A DNA stretch of 64,000 nt, taken from assembly GCF_014385165.1 (NCBI RefSeq), contig NZ_JACRTF010000001.1, positions 62,001-126,000 of the forward strand, in the 5' to 3' direction. Position numbers and translations under genes: made by a program. The notes under the pieces are model-generated. The model was not told the origin of the DNA. It ran no database searches and saw nothing but the letters and a program-made list of their open reading frames with translations. Origin of the DNA: Jilunia laotingensis. GTDB taxonomy: Bacteria; Bacteroidota; Bacteroidia; Bacteroidales; Bacteroidaceae. Shown in pieces: positions 42,254-51,657 of this stretch (its first letter is position 1; each line of letters opens with the position of its first letter).

Positions 42254-43654
42254 ATGAATTGGATTTATAATTGGATAACTACAATTAATGATGTACTTTG
42301 GACTTATATCCTGATAGCCCTGTTGTTAGGATGTGCAATATGGTTTACCTTTAAGACGCATTTTGTACAATTCCGCATGATCCGTGAAATGGTACGCCTG
42401 TTAGGTGATTCCACAGGGAAAGGAGAAAAAGGAGAAAAGCATATTTCTTCTTTTCAAGCTTTTGCCATATCGTTGGCCAGTCGCGTAGGAACCGGTAACT
42501 TGGCAGGTGTAGCCACCGCAATAGCGGTTGGAGGACCCGGTGCCGTATTTTGGATGTGGATTATTGCTTTATTGGGAGCTTCAAGTGCATTTGTAGAGTC
42601 CACTTTAGCGCAGTTATACAAGACAAAGGGCAAAGATTCTTTTATCGGCGGACCAGCTTATTACATGAAAAAAGGATTGAAAAAGCCATGGATGGGAATC
42701 TTATTTGCGATACTCATCACCATTACATTTGGATTCGCTTTCAATTCGGTACAGAGTAACACCATATGTGCAGCTATCGAACATGCTTTCGGATTCAATC
42801 ACGTACCTATGGGAATTATTATTACCGGACTTACACTCATCATCATTTTTGGGGGAATCCAACGCATAGCAAAGGTTAGCAGTATCATTGTTCCCGTAAT
42901 GGCATTAGCCTACATAGGCTTGGCACTCATCATTGTATTATTAAATATTACACATCTGCCTGGAGTCATCAAAACAATCGTCAGCCATGCATTCGGATGG
43001 CAACAGGCTATAGCCGGAGGTGTTGGTGTAGCATTGATGCAGGGCATCAAACGCGGGTTATTCAGTAACGAAGCCGGTATGGGTTCAGCTCCGAATGTTG
43101 CAGCCACTGCCTTTGTATCCCATCCGGTGAAGCAAGGACTGATTCAGACGTTAGGAGTTTTTACCGACACATTAATTATCTGTACTTGTACAGCATTTAT
43201 AATTCTGTTCAGTGGTGCCCCTCTCGATGGTTCTGCCAATGGCGTACAACTCACACAACATGCCCTAAATAACGAAATAGGTGCCTCCGGAGGTATCTTT
43301 GTGGCGATCGCTCTCTTCTTTTTTGCATTCAGCAGTATCATTGGAAATTATTATTATGGCGAAGCCAATATTCGCTATCTGACTCAACGGAAATGGGTGG
43401 TCTATGGATATAGAATTTTAGTAGGTGGGATGGTACTTTTCGGTTCGCTTGCCACCCTTGATTTTGTTTGGAGCTTAGCGGATATCACCATGGGGCTAAT
43501 GGCGATCTGCAATCTGATAGCTATTAGTTTTCTAGGAAAATATGCATTCAGATTATTAAAGGATTATCGCGCGCAAAAGAAAGCAGGCATCAAAAGCCCT
43601 GTCTTCACCAAAGACAAAATGAAAGATATTGAAAAAGACATTGAATGCTGGTAA
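42254..43654 (+). CDS. Sodium:alanine/glycine symporter (AGCS family)
   Basis: 466 residues with about ten transmembrane helices. AGCS signatures are the N-terminal YNWITTINDVLWTYILIAL, FQAFAISLASRVGTGNLAGVATAIAVGGPGAVFWMW, IGGPAYYMKKGL and the GMGSAPNVAATA block near the middle. It imports alanine or glycine with sodium across the inner membrane. It lies 7 bases downstream of the AlbA-type regulator, on the same strand. Substrate choice between alanine and glycine cannot be read. Confidence 0.95.
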   Translation: MNWIYNWITTINDVLWTYILIALLLGCAIWFTFKTHFVQFRMIREMVRLLGDSTGKGEKGEKHISSFQAFAISLASRVGTGNLAGVATAIAVGGPGAVFWMWIIALLGASSAFVESTLAQLYKTKGKDSFIGGPAYYMKKGLKKPWMGILFAILITITFGFAFNSVQSNTICAAIEHAFGFNHVPMGIIITGLTLIIIFGGIQRIAKVSSIIVPVMALAYIGLALIIVLLNITHLPGVIKTIVSHAFGWQQAIAGGVGVALMQGIKRGLFSNEAGMGSAPNVAATAFVSHPVKQGLIQTLGVFTDTLIICTCTAFIILFSGAPLDGSANGVQLTQHALNNEIGASGGIFVAIALFFFAFSSIIGNYYYGEANIRYLTQRKWVVYGYRILVGGMVLFGSLATLDFVWSLADITMGLMAICNLIAISFLGKYAFRLLKDYRAQKKAGIKSPVFTKDKMKDIEKDIECW

Positions 43655-43669
43655 AGAACATTAAGTATA

Positions 43670-43687
43670 AATTACGAATTACGAATA
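43670..43687. repeat. Tandem ATTACGA heptamers
   Basis: AATTACGAATTACGAATA lies just after the symporter stop. It is the reverse complement of the GTAATTC-type heptamers at 2742-2762. A further TAATTTGTAATTA lies at 43740-43752. Confidence 0.4.
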
Positions 43688-43711
43688 GTTGGTGTAAATC
43701 AACTTATTTCG

Positions 43712-43719
43712 TACTTTTG
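43712..43719 (+). promoter_or_regulatory. Promoter -7 box of the 43761 gene
   Basis: TACTTTTG fits TAnnTTTG, 41 bases before the ATG. Confidence 0.6.
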
Positions 43720-43760
43720 CACTCGCAACAGTAAGATTCTAATTTGTAATTATCATAACT

Positions 43761-44396
43761 ATGAGCATATTCGCTAATTTATTCAAGAAAAAATCTGAAG
43801 CCGATGGTAAAGCAGTTGGCAATGTAGAAGATTTCGTGTCATTGACGCGCGTATATTTTCAATCTGTCATTGCCGTCAATCTTGGTATCACTAACATTCG
43901 ATTTTTACCGGATGTGGCACAATTCAAACGCCTCTTTAAAGTCCCGACACAAGGTGGAAAACTGGGATTAGCTGAAAAATCGGCATCTCGGAAAATGCTA
44001 ATGGAGGATTATGGCATTAGTGAATCTTTTTTCAAGGAAATCGACACTTCCATCAAGAAAAACTGTCGTAACCAAAACGACATCCAACCCTACCTTTTCA
44101 TGTATCAAGGTTTCTCTAACGACTTAATGATGTTGATGGGAAATCTTATGCAATGGAAATTCCGTATGCCTTCCGTCTTCAAGAAAGCACTTCGTTCCAT
44201 GACGGAAAAGACCGTACATGACGTATGTACTAAAACCGTATGGAAAGCTGATGACGTACACAAAACAGCAGCTACTGTACGGCAGTACAAAGAACGTCTT
44301 GGTTACTCCGAACAATGGATGACAGAATATGTCTACAACATCGTTTTACTGGCAAAAAAAGAGCCAAAACGTAAAGACGACGAAACAAAAGCATAA
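43761..44396 (+). CDS. Hypothetical cytoplasmic protein, Bacteroidetes type
   Basis: 211 residues, not recognised. No signal peptide or membrane helix. The first 25 residues (MSIFANLFKKKSEADGKAVGNV) are basic, and the C-terminal part is helical and rich in charged residues (MTEKTVHDVCTKTVWKADDVHKTAATVRQYKERLGYSE). Two cysteines are present, but no metal motif. The gene has a good promoter box and a strong terminator, so it is a single-gene transcription unit. The codon use is like that of the neighbours. Confidence 0.75.
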   Translation: MSIFANLFKKKSEADGKAVGNVEDFVSLTRVYFQSVIAVNLGITNIRFLPDVAQFKRLFKVPTQGGKLGLAEKSASRKMLMEDYGISESFFKEIDTSIKKNCRNQNDIQPYLFMYQGFSNDLMMLMGNLMQWKFRMPSVFKKALRSMTEKTVHDVCTKTVWKADDVHKTAATVRQYKERLGYSEQWMTEYVYNIVLLAKKEPKRKDDETKA

Positions 44397-44440
44397 ATGT
44401 TACGAAACAAAAAAGAATCGTAAAAGAAACAGGCTATCAA

Positions 44441-44470
44441 AAAGCGGAGGATAATTACCTCCGCTTTTTT
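44441..44470 (+). terminator. Rho-independent terminator after the 43761 gene
   Basis: AAAGCGGAGG (44441-44450) and CCTCCGCTTT (44458-44467) form a perfect 10-base stem with a 7-base loop and run directly into seven T. A typical intrinsic terminator. Confidence 0.9.
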
Positions 44471-44523
44471 TGTTATTTTTAGGCAACTATTCTGATTATA
44501 AACCTTCCCAAAAACAATCGCTT

Positions 44524-46620
44524 ATGAAACAAAAGAAAATGCTAACCTTTACTCTTTCCCAATTAAAACAACTTTATCAACAGGAGTTACCGGAGTTATG
44601 CCAGCTGGCAACTGAAAGTCTTAGTGACGAAGACTTCAGAAACCGCCTCGACAGCTTCTTGTCACTTCATCCACAAGTTGAAAGTAGTACAGGCAAGCAA
44701 ATTCGACTCCTGATTGATTATGACGGCACACAGATACATGAACTGTCTACAGACCGAGACATGTCAGTACAGACACTTGTATTTCTCCGGCACTTCCTCA
44801 CAGGAACTTTAGAGAATGTTGAGATGCCGACAGATTTATTCATCGATCTTTTCTATCTTTTCAAACGTCTGGAAGAACCGGATAGGCAACTTCCTTCCTC
44901 CCAACGAATAAAGAACCGGACCGAACGATGGCCCACCGGATTGGATAAAGAAGTCATAGAACTTCGTAACCAAAACAAAGAGAGAATGTTACATCTGTTA
45001 ATCCAAAAAATAGAAAACCGGAAATCAGGTTCCACCCGTTTTCGGTTTGACGAAGGATTAAGTTATGAAGAGAAATATTTACTTGTCAGTCAATGGTGGA
45101 ATGATTTCCGCTTCCATTTATCGATGGCGATAAAAAGCCCTGCCGAATTAAATCGTTTTCTAGGCAACTCATTATCATCAGAAACGATGTATCTGCTTTC
45201 ACGTGCCCGCAAAAAGGGAATGCCATTCTTCGCCACACCTTACTATCTGTCATTACTCGATATTACCGGTGATGGATATAACGATGATGCTATACGCAGT
45301 TATATCCTCTATTCACCACGTTTAGTCGAGACATACGGAAATATTCATGCTTGGGAAAAAGAAGATATTGTTGAAGCCGGAAAGCCCAATGCTGCCGGAT
45401 GGTTATTACCGGACGGACACAACATCCACCGCCGCTATCCCGAAGTTGCAATTTTAATTCCGGACACTATGGGACGCGCCTGTGGCGGGTTGTGTGCTTC
45501 TTGCCAACGCATGTACGACTTTCAAAGTGAACGTCTCAATTTTGAGTTTGCCACATTACGCCCCAAAGAGAGCTGGGATCATAAACTACGGCGGCTCATG
45601 AATTATTTTGAAGAAGACACACAACTGCGTGACATCCTAATTACGGGTGGTGATGCCTTAATGAGCCAAAACAAAACACTACGGAATATTCTTGAAGCGG
45701 TCTACCGCATGGCAGCACGAAAACGGAAAGCAAACCTTGGACGGCCGGAAGGAGAAAAATATGCTGAATTACAGCGAGTACGTCTTGGTTCCAGATTACC
45801 CGCCTATCTTCCTATGCGGATTAATGATGAGTTGATAGAAATACTGCGTGAATTTAAAGACAAAGCGTCCGCTATAGGTGTTAAACAGTTCATTATCCAA
45901 ACACACTTACAGACTCCTTTAGAGATCACACCCGAAACTAAAGAAGCAATCGATAAAATACTATCAGCCGGATGGTTAATCACTAACCAATTGGTCTATA
46001 CCGTAGCAGCTTCACGCAGGGGACATACCACCCGACTACGCCAGATTCTCAATTCATTAGGGGTGGTCTGCTATTATACATTCTCAGTAAAAGGCTTCAA
46101 CGAAAACTACGCTATGTTCACACCCAACAGCCGTTCACTCCAAGAACAATATGAAGAAAAGGTATTTGGCCGATTGACAAATGAACAAGCTACCGAACTC
46201 TACACTTTACTTGAGAGAGGTGAAGACAGTGCCTCCCACATCCGTCGTTTCATGAAAAAACACCATCTTCCCTTCCTTGCTACCGACCGAAGCGTACTCA
46301 ATCTACCAGCAATCGGCAAAAGTATGACATTCAATCTTATAGGAATTACAGAAGATGGTAAACGCATTCTACGTTTCGACCATGATGATACTCGTCGCCA
46401 TAGCCCGATTATTGACAAAATGGGACAGATTTACATAGTAGAAAACAAATCTATTGCCGCATATCTCAGGCAATTAGGAAAAATGGGAGAAGATCCGGAA
46501 GACTATTCCAGCATTTGGAAATATACGGCAGGTAAAACAGAACCCCGGTTCAGTTTATATGAATATCCTGAGTTCGAATTCCAAATGACAGAGAGGATGA
46601 GTAATTTAGAAATAGGATAA
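44524..46620 (+). CDS. KamA-like radical SAM protein (lysine 2,3-aminomutase family)
   Basis: 698 residues from the ATG at 44524; a longer open frame starts at 44470 but overlaps the terminator. The radical SAM motif is CGGLCASC (CxxxCxxC, near residue 322), and LITGGDALMSQNKTLRNILEAVY is the GGD-type SAM-binding segment. The N-terminal 280 residues and the C-terminal tail are extra compared with lysine 2,3-aminomutase (about 420 residues), and I do not see the GGGGK segment that holds PLP in that enzyme. The reaction is therefore unclear. It stands alone between two terminators, with a weak TATTTTTA promoter at 44474-44481. Confidence 0.85.
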   Translation: MKQKKMLTFTLSQLKQLYQQELPELCQLATESLSDEDFRNRLDSFLSLHPQVESSTGKQIRLLIDYDGTQIHELSTDRDMSVQTLVFLRHFLTGTLENVEMPTDLFIDLFYLFKRLEEPDRQLPSSQRIKNRTERWPTGLDKEVIELRNQNKERMLHLLIQKIENRKSGSTRFRFDEGLSYEEKYLLVSQWWNDFRFHLSMAIKSPAELNRFLGNSLSSETMYLLSRARKKGMPFFATPYYLSLLDITGDGYNDDAIRSYILYSPRLVETYGNIHAWEKEDIVEAGKPNAAGWLLPDGHNIHRRYPEVAILIPDTMGRACGGLCASCQRMYDFQSERLNFEFATLRPKESWDHKLRRLMNYFEEDTQLRDILITGGDALMSQNKTLRNILEAVYRMAARKRKANLGRPEGEKYAELQRVRLGSRLPAYLPMRINDELIEILREFKDKASAIGVKQFIIQTHLQTPLEITPETKEAIDKILSAGWLITNQLVYTVAASRRGHTTRLRQILNSLGVVCYYTFSVKGFNENYAMFTPNSRSLQEQYEEKVFGRLTNEQATELYTLLERGEDSASHIRRFMKKHHLPFLATDRSVLNLPAIGKSMTFNLIGITEDGKRILRFDHDDTRRHSPIIDKMGQIYIVENKSIAAYLRQLGKMGEDPEDYSSIWKYTAGKTEPRFSLYEYPEFEFQMTERMSNLEIG

Positions 46621-46621
46621 A

Positions 46622-46664
46622 TAATAACTGCCGGAATTCCAATAAAACGTAGGTTCCGGCTATT
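46622..46664. terminator. Bidirectional terminator between the KamA-like gene and the capsule operon
   Basis: AATAACTGCCGGAA (46623-46636) pairs with TTCCGGCTATTATT (46654-46667) with two mismatches. It lies in the 80-base gap between two convergent genes. Confidence 0.6.
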
Positions 46665-46699
46665 ATTATATAAATTATAAATAAGGAGTAACACATTAA

Positions 46700-47650
46700 C
46701 TATTTCCGTAAATGCAAACTAAAATATTTCTTCATAAACCAAATATAAATAACACTTAACAGAATAATACTTCCTACAAGATATGTATACCCATAAGCAT
46801 AACAGTTGATATACCCGATAATAATTCCAAGTTGCACCGCCATATATATCAAAGATACCATCACATGAGAAACTTCAAGTTCGTTCGCCATAATCTGATA
46901 TAGATGTTTCCGGTGTGGTAAACCGATATTCTCATGCAGCAGCAAACGATGAATAATTGTCAAGACACTATCAACTCCATAAACAACTAACAAAATAACC
47001 CAACTAAAATTTTCAGTCTTTATAATCAACTTACCAATCAAAAACAAAATAACAAAAGCCATACTCACAGAGCCAACATCACCTGCGAAGCATCTGGCAC
47101 GTTTTCGAAAATTAAAGAAATTAAAGACTAATACAGCGCAAAGCATTATAAGGATCAAACGCTGATCTGCAAAAAAGTCAATCTTAATGTTTATATAAGC
47201 CAACGTACCCAGTATTATTAAAGAATAGCCTCCTGTTATTCCATTGATGCCATCCATAAAGTTATATGCATTAATGATACCCGTACAGACTATCAGTGCC
47301 ACAAGAATCGTCCACCAAGGAAGCGAAAACAATCCCCACTGGTAGAACATCAATGCCATGGCCGCGAAATGAAACGCCAAACGCAAACCTTGGGAAGTGG
47401 AACGAATGTCATCCACAAAACTGATAAAGGTAATCAAAGTCAAAGCCAATATAAACCAAGGATATTCGAAACTGTTCGTCAGAAAAAAGACCAAAGCACC
47501 AAAATAGAAAATTATCCCGCCTCCGCGCAAAGTAATCCGGGTATGCGAACTACGCTCATTGGGCTTATCGATTATATTGCATTTATCGGCTATACGGAAA
47601 TAAAAAAGTTCTGCCAGGAATAGCAGAACCAATATGATAAGATAATACAT
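46700..47650 (-). CDS. Initiating phosphosugar transferase, MraY/WecA-like
   Basis: 316 residues with about ten transmembrane helices. WecA-type signatures are IIDKPNERSSHTRITLRGGG near the N terminus, FVDDIRSTSQGLRLAFH, the metal-binding NAYNFMDGINGITGGYSL, AGDVGSVSMAFVILF, and GLPHRKHLYQIMAN in the last cytoplasmic loop. It would transfer an acetamido sugar-1-phosphate from a UDP donor to undecaprenyl phosphate, the first step of the polysaccharide. It is the last gene of the operon, preceded by an epimerase, the usual arrangement at the 3' end of Bacteroides capsule loci. Confidence 0.92.
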   Translation of the reverse strand: MYYLIILVLLFLAELFYFRIADKCNIIDKPNERSSHTRITLRGGGIIFYFGALVFFLTNSFEYPWFILALTLITFISFVDDIRSTSQGLRLAFHFAAMALMFYQWGLFSLPWWTILVALIVCTGIINAYNFMDGINGITGGYSLIILGTLAYINIKIDFFADQRLILIMLCAVLVFNFFNFRKRARCFAGDVGSVSMAFVILFLIGKLIIKTENFSWVILLVVYGVDSVLTIIHRLLLHENIGLPHRKHLYQIMANELEVSHVMVSLIYMAVQLGIIIGYINCYAYGYTYLVGSIILLSVIYIWFMKKYFSLHLRK

Positions 47651-47680
47651 AACCTATTGTTTTTATTATACGTAATCCCG

Positions 47681-48640
47681 TTATATTTTTCCGGAGTCTA
47701 GAAAGCTTCGAATAGTTTTCACCAATCCTTCTTTTGCCGTAAATGGCATTTTTTCAATATCCAATGCCTTTTTTATTTTGGCATTACTCACAACATAATT
47801 CTCCGTAAGCTTACGAAGACGCTCTGTATTCAAAGGCAAATGCAGTAACGTACCCAGTCCGGCACACCCTTCCATGAATTTCCTGTTCATCCTCCAGATG
47901 TGAGCATTCTTCCCCATCACTTCACACATCGTCTCGATCAGTTCATTGGTAGACATTGCTTCATCATCACCCATATGGTAGATACCACTTGCTACATCCC
48001 TGGTCAGCAGCCCCTCTAGTACATAGCAAAGATTATCTATCGATGTAAACGAACGACGATTTTCAAAATCGCCCAAGGGCCATGGAATACCCTTCTTCAC
48101 TACATTATAAAGCAAGTTCAGATTCCCCTTATTTCCGGGGCCATGAATCATGCAAGGACGAAGAATGTAAACTTGCTTCTCTTTTGAAAGATGCTGTCGT
48201 ATATACTCTTCCGCCCTGATTTTACTTTCCCCATAAGGGCCAACCGGTATGGGAATTACATCTTCAGTCAACATATTTCCTGCCACACTGTCGGCAGCAG
48301 CTTTCACAGAGCTAAAAAAGATGAACTTCTTGGTATTGCTCTCCAAGAAGAAATCGAATATCTTCTGCGTTAATCCTGTATTAATATCGAAATAGACTTG
48401 CGTTTGTGATTGATTTTTAGTGTCGTGTGCCTTGCCGGCAAGGTGGATGATGGCGTCAAACTGCGGAAGCTTCTGCATAGGATAAGATTGCGGTTCGAAA
48501 TCATGCCAAGTATAAGTTTTTGCAACTCCTTCTTTTTTAGGAAATACAATATCCAATCCATAAAGCGCATGATGTTGTTTTAAGGCGCTAACTAGATTGG
48601 TTCCCACGAAACCGTGAATTCCGGTGATAAGTATGTTCAT
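47681..48640 (-). CDS. NAD-dependent sugar epimerase/dehydratase (WbpV-like)
   Basis: 319 residues, extended SDR. The N-terminal MNILITGIHGFVGTNLVSAL has the GxxGxxG motif. The active-site YGESKIRAEEYI gives YxxxK, with SSVKAAAD before it. FIHLAGKAHD-like IIHLAGKAHDTKN is shared with WbpV/WbgU-type UDP-GlcNAc or FucNAc epimerases and reductases that supply the sugar used by the initiating transferase next to it. The gap to the transferase is 30 bases. The exact product (UDP-QuiNAc, FucNAc or GalNAc) is uncertain. Confidence 0.87.
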   Translation of the reverse strand: MNILITGIHGFVGTNLVSALKQHHALYGLDIVFPKKEGVAKTYTWHDFEPQSYPMQKLPQFDAIIHLAGKAHDTKNQSQTQVYFDINTGLTQKIFDFFLESNTKKFIFFSSVKAAADSVAGNMLTEDVIPIPVGPYGESKIRAEEYIRQHLSKEKQVYILRPCMIHGPGNKGNLNLLYNVVKKGIPWPLGDFENRRSFTSIDNLCYVLEGLLTRDVASGIYHMGDDEAMSTNELIETMCEVMGKNAHIWRMNRKFMEGCAGLGTLLHLPLNTERLRKLTENYVVSNAKIKKALDIEKMPFTAKEGLVKTIRSFLDSGKI

Positions 48641-48683
48641 TATTCTAACAAATATGTCAATTATAATATGGTTTCCTCCTTAT

Positions 48684-49688
48684 TTATATTTTAGAATCGG
48701 TCTGATAAAACACATCATCAACCCATTGTTTTAAAGAATATTTTTGTAATATCTCTTTGGGAATTTCCACATACTTTGATTCAACGAATTCTTGAGGAAT
48801 ATACGGATTATCTCTATTTATCACTAAAATATTTTCCGGACAATAGAAGTCGCATTTTTTTACGTATTCATTCGTTGTAATATATTTCCTATGTGCGGCT
48901 AAAGCTTCGTAAACTCTCATCGAAAGTCCAACTTGATCTGGATAGCTAATATCTAGGACACAACGTGACTGTTTTGTAAGTTCTGCTATTTGAGATAAGT
49001 TAAGTGCATTATACTGAGGTTTTATTTGTTTACCGAATTTACCAAAACTGATAAATTTGTTTCTATAGTATAATATTTTGCTAACTACATATAAATGCAT
49101 ATTTAACTTACAGTCATTATAAATGTTATTTTTTATTGAGCATAAAATAGGATAACGCACTCTATCCATAGTTGCTACATAAGAAATGTCGTATTTAGTT
49201 CCTTTTTGTAAAGATATCGTTTCAAAGATTGGCAAGAAAAAAGTTGGTCTAAAATGAACACCGAAATGAGATTTAGCGTCTTCCTCATCAAAAGAAAGGA
49301 CTTTGTCAAAGTAATTGAAGCATTCTGAAACATTTGTAGCCTTCAATATATCCCAAAGGTATAGTATAAAGTATGCCTTTGGTAATTTCTTACGTAAATA
49401 AGTAAGTGACATCGGTGTAAATGCCTCTCCTCTAAGAACTATTAAATAGTCAATAGAATCAGTGTCAACTTGCCCAATAACCTTTTTAAGATAACTGATA
49501 AAAATTTGTGGCAATTTTTTTTTCATCAATCTTATGATGATTTTTGTCATTGATGACTGAGAAGGCCGCTCGTCAAAAGCATATACGATGGCTCCTCTTG
49601 ACTCTAATTCTTTTTGAATGTAGTATCCATAGTGTTTTGTAATGCCGTACGGATAAAACATGAGTATTTTTTTCCCCTTAAAATTCAT
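48684..49688 (-). CDS. Glycosyltransferase-like protein (CgeB type)
   Basis: 334 residues, no membrane segment. The N-terminal KILMFYPYGITKHYGYYIQKELESRG and the C-terminal VGLSMRVYEALAAHRKYITTN with a Glu in the NDP-sugar site resemble GT4/CgeB-like transferases found in polysaccharide loci. The AT-rich codon use is shared with the central part of the locus. No donor specificity can be read. A 43-base gap separates it from the epimerase gene and a 9-base gap from the RmlD-like gene. Confidence 0.7.
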   Translation of the reverse strand: MNFKGKKILMFYPYGITKHYGYYIQKELESRGAIVYAFDERPSQSSMTKIIIRLMKKKLPQIFISYLKKVIGQVDTDSIDYLIVLRGEAFTPMSLTYLRKKLPKAYFILYLWDILKATNVSECFNYFDKVLSFDEEDAKSHFGVHFRPTFFLPIFETISLQKGTKYDISYVATMDRVRYPILCSIKNNIYNDCKLNMHLYVVSKILYYRNKFISFGKFGKQIKPQYNALNLSQIAELTKQSRCVLDISYPDQVGLSMRVYEALAAHRKYITTNEYVKKCDFYCPENILVINRDNPYIPQEFVESKYVEIPKEILQKYSLKQWVDDVFYQTDSKI

Positions 49689-49697
49689 ATTTAAACA

Positions 49698-50549
49698 TTA
49701 TATGTACAATGGATACAATTCTTTGTGATTATTTACCCATTCTTTCATATCAATCACCATTTGTTCATAAGAAGGTACTACAAAATCAAAATCATTACGC
49801 TTGCAGATCAAAGTTTTGTCCAGAACCAACTTACCCGATTTTTCTATTTTAATTTCGTCATTCCTAAAATGCTTATTGAATAAGCAAAGGAGATTGTATT
49901 TACTAATACTATCATTATTTACTAAATTATACAGACCTGTTAAGTTAGTTTGTATGGCTTTATCCATAGCTTTAGCTAATGTAAGTGTTGTTACCCCTGT
50001 CCAAATAGCTTTCGTAAAACCATTAATGATACCATTTTGCTGTATAAACCAATGGAACAGTCCTATGCCATTTTTATTTATATCTGGACCGATAATGGAG
50101 TTACGAAATGTGAGGTTTTTATCATCATTTACTTCACCAAGTGCTTTGGTTCGATCATAGTATGACAGGCCGTTGGGAAGTGATTGCTCATCATAGGGAC
50201 CGTCATTTCCTGCAAAGACGCAGTCTGTACTCATCTGGATAAATTTTGTGGGCGTATCTTTTAACCACGCTACTATCTGATGAGGTAAATAGCCGTTGAT
50301 GTATATAGCTTTTTCTGGAGCTGATTCAGCATACTGATTGAGTAATCCTATGCAGTTTATTACGGTATTATAATGACCGGAGGTGACAACATGCTTTAGT
50401 TTTTCAGTATCAAATGCATCTCCTTCAATCCACTTACAATAAGGAAATGGCTTGCGAGAAAAAGCATGCACTTCATATCCTTGTTCTTTAAAGTAAAGTG
50501 CTATGGTATGCCCTGCCATACCGGTAGCTCCAAGTACCAGAATTTTCAT
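49698..50549 (-). CDS. RmlD-like / FnlB-WbjC-type SDR reductase
   Basis: 283 residues, SDR of the dTDP-4-dehydrorhamnose reductase group. MKILVLGATGMAGHTIALYF has the coenzyme-binding GxxGxxG. The catalytic YDRTKALGE gives YxxxK, preceded by MSTDCVFAG. In FnlA-FnlB pairs this reduces and epimerises the 4-keto-6-deoxy intermediate to a UDP-N-acetyl-L-6-deoxy sugar. It lacks the C-terminal cupin domain of CapF. Its ATG is coupled to the FnlA-like gene (TAATG). Confidence 0.85.
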   Translation of the reverse strand: MKILVLGATGMAGHTIALYFKEQGYEVHAFSRKPFPYCKWIEGDAFDTEKLKHVVTSGHYNTVINCIGLLNQYAESAPEKAIYINGYLPHQIVAWLKDTPTKFIQMSTDCVFAGNDGPYDEQSLPNGLSYYDRTKALGEVNDDKNLTFRNSIIGPDINKNGIGLFHWFIQQNGIINGFTKAIWTGVTTLTLAKAMDKAIQTNLTGLYNLVNNDSISKYNLLCLFNKHFRNDEIKIEKSGKLVLDKTLICKRNDFDFVVPSYEQMVIDMKEWVNNHKELYPLYI

Positions 50550-51643
50550 TATTCAGAACGTATTTCACGGGCTTTTGCTCTTGGTTGTAGACCCAAATCT
50601 TCACGGATAAATGTAAGTTTCAACAGAAGTTCTTTCATACCGTCAACATCGAGACGGGCGGTATTATGACTGTGGTACTCTTCCATTTTATCAATATCAG
50701 GATTACCACCTTCGACCTTATCATAATTCAAATCACGTCCATCACAAGGTATACGATAATAATTACCCATGTCAATAGCGCGTGACATTTCTTCACGAGT
50801 GACAAGAGTTTCATAAATTTTCTCACCGTGGCGAGTTCCAATAATTTTTACTTTAGTTTCGCCATATTTGGGATTAATCTTTGCATAAGTTTGTATTAAA
50901 GCTTCTGCCAAGACATCAAGTGTTGCTGCCGGTGCTTTTTGGACAAAAAGGTCACCATTTTCCCCGTGTTCGAAAGCATAGATTACCAAGTCTACCGCAT
51001 CATTTAATGTCATCATGAAACGAGTCATGTGAGAATCTGTAATTGTAATAGGCTTGCCTGCTTCAATCTGCTCCACCCAAAGTGGGATGACAGAACCACG
51101 GGAAGCCATCACATTACCATAGCGCGTACAGCAGATGGTAGTCTCTGCATTAGTACCAAGCTGACGTCCCTTCGCAGTTGCTACTTTTTCCATCATGGCT
51201 TTAGAGATACCCATAGCATTGATCGGATAAGCTGCCTTATCGGTAGAGAGTACTACCACATTTTTTACACCATGAGCAATGGCTGATTCAAGTACGTTAT
51301 TTGTTCCGTAAACATTGGTTTCAACAGCTTGCATAGGAAAGAATTCACATGATGGCACCTGCTTTAGGGCAGCTGCAGAGAATATGTAATCTACACCACC
51401 GCGCATAACAATATCTACGCTTTGACGATTGCGTACATCTCCAATATAGAACTTTACCTTATTGGCAACTTCTGGCGGGTATTGGTCCTGAAGATGATGA
51501 CGCATATCATCTTGTTTTTTCTCATCTCTGGAGAAAATACGAATTTCTTTGATATCGCTTTCTAGAAATCTTTTAAGAACCATATTTCCAAATGAGCCAG
51601 TACCACCTGTAATCAGCAAAGTTTTGTCTTTAAATATTGACAT
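50549..51643 (-). CDS. UDP-GlcNAc 4,6-dehydratase/5-epimerase, FnlA/CapE/WbjB-like
   Basis: 364 residues. MSIFKDKTLLITGGTGSFGNMVL is the NAD-binding start. VVVLSTDKAAYPINAMGISKAMMEKV carries the MxxxK (in place of YxxxK) that marks inverting dehydratases of the CapE/FlaA1 type, and GEKIYETLVTREEMSRA follows. It would convert UDP-GlcNAc to a 4-keto-6-deoxy-L sugar, first step to UDP-L-FucNAc or related. It shares one base with the reductase gene downstream, so they act as a pair. Confidence 0.92.
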   Translation of the reverse strand: MSIFKDKTLLITGGTGSFGNMVLKRFLESDIKEIRIFSRDEKKQDDMRHHLQDQYPPEVANKVKFYIGDVRNRQSVDIVMRGGVDYIFSAAALKQVPSCEFFPMQAVETNVYGTNNVLESAIAHGVKNVVVLSTDKAAYPINAMGISKAMMEKVATAKGRQLGTNAETTICCTRYGNVMASRGSVIPLWVEQIEAGKPITITDSHMTRFMMTLNDAVDLVIYAFEHGENGDLFVQKAPAATLDVLAEALIQTYAKINPKYGETKVKIIGTRHGEKIYETLVTREEMSRAIDMGNYYRIPCDGRDLNYDKVEGGNPDIDKMEEYHSHNTARLDVDGMKELLLKLTFIREDLGLQPRAKAREIRSE

Positions 51644-51657
51644 AACGATTAATGTGT

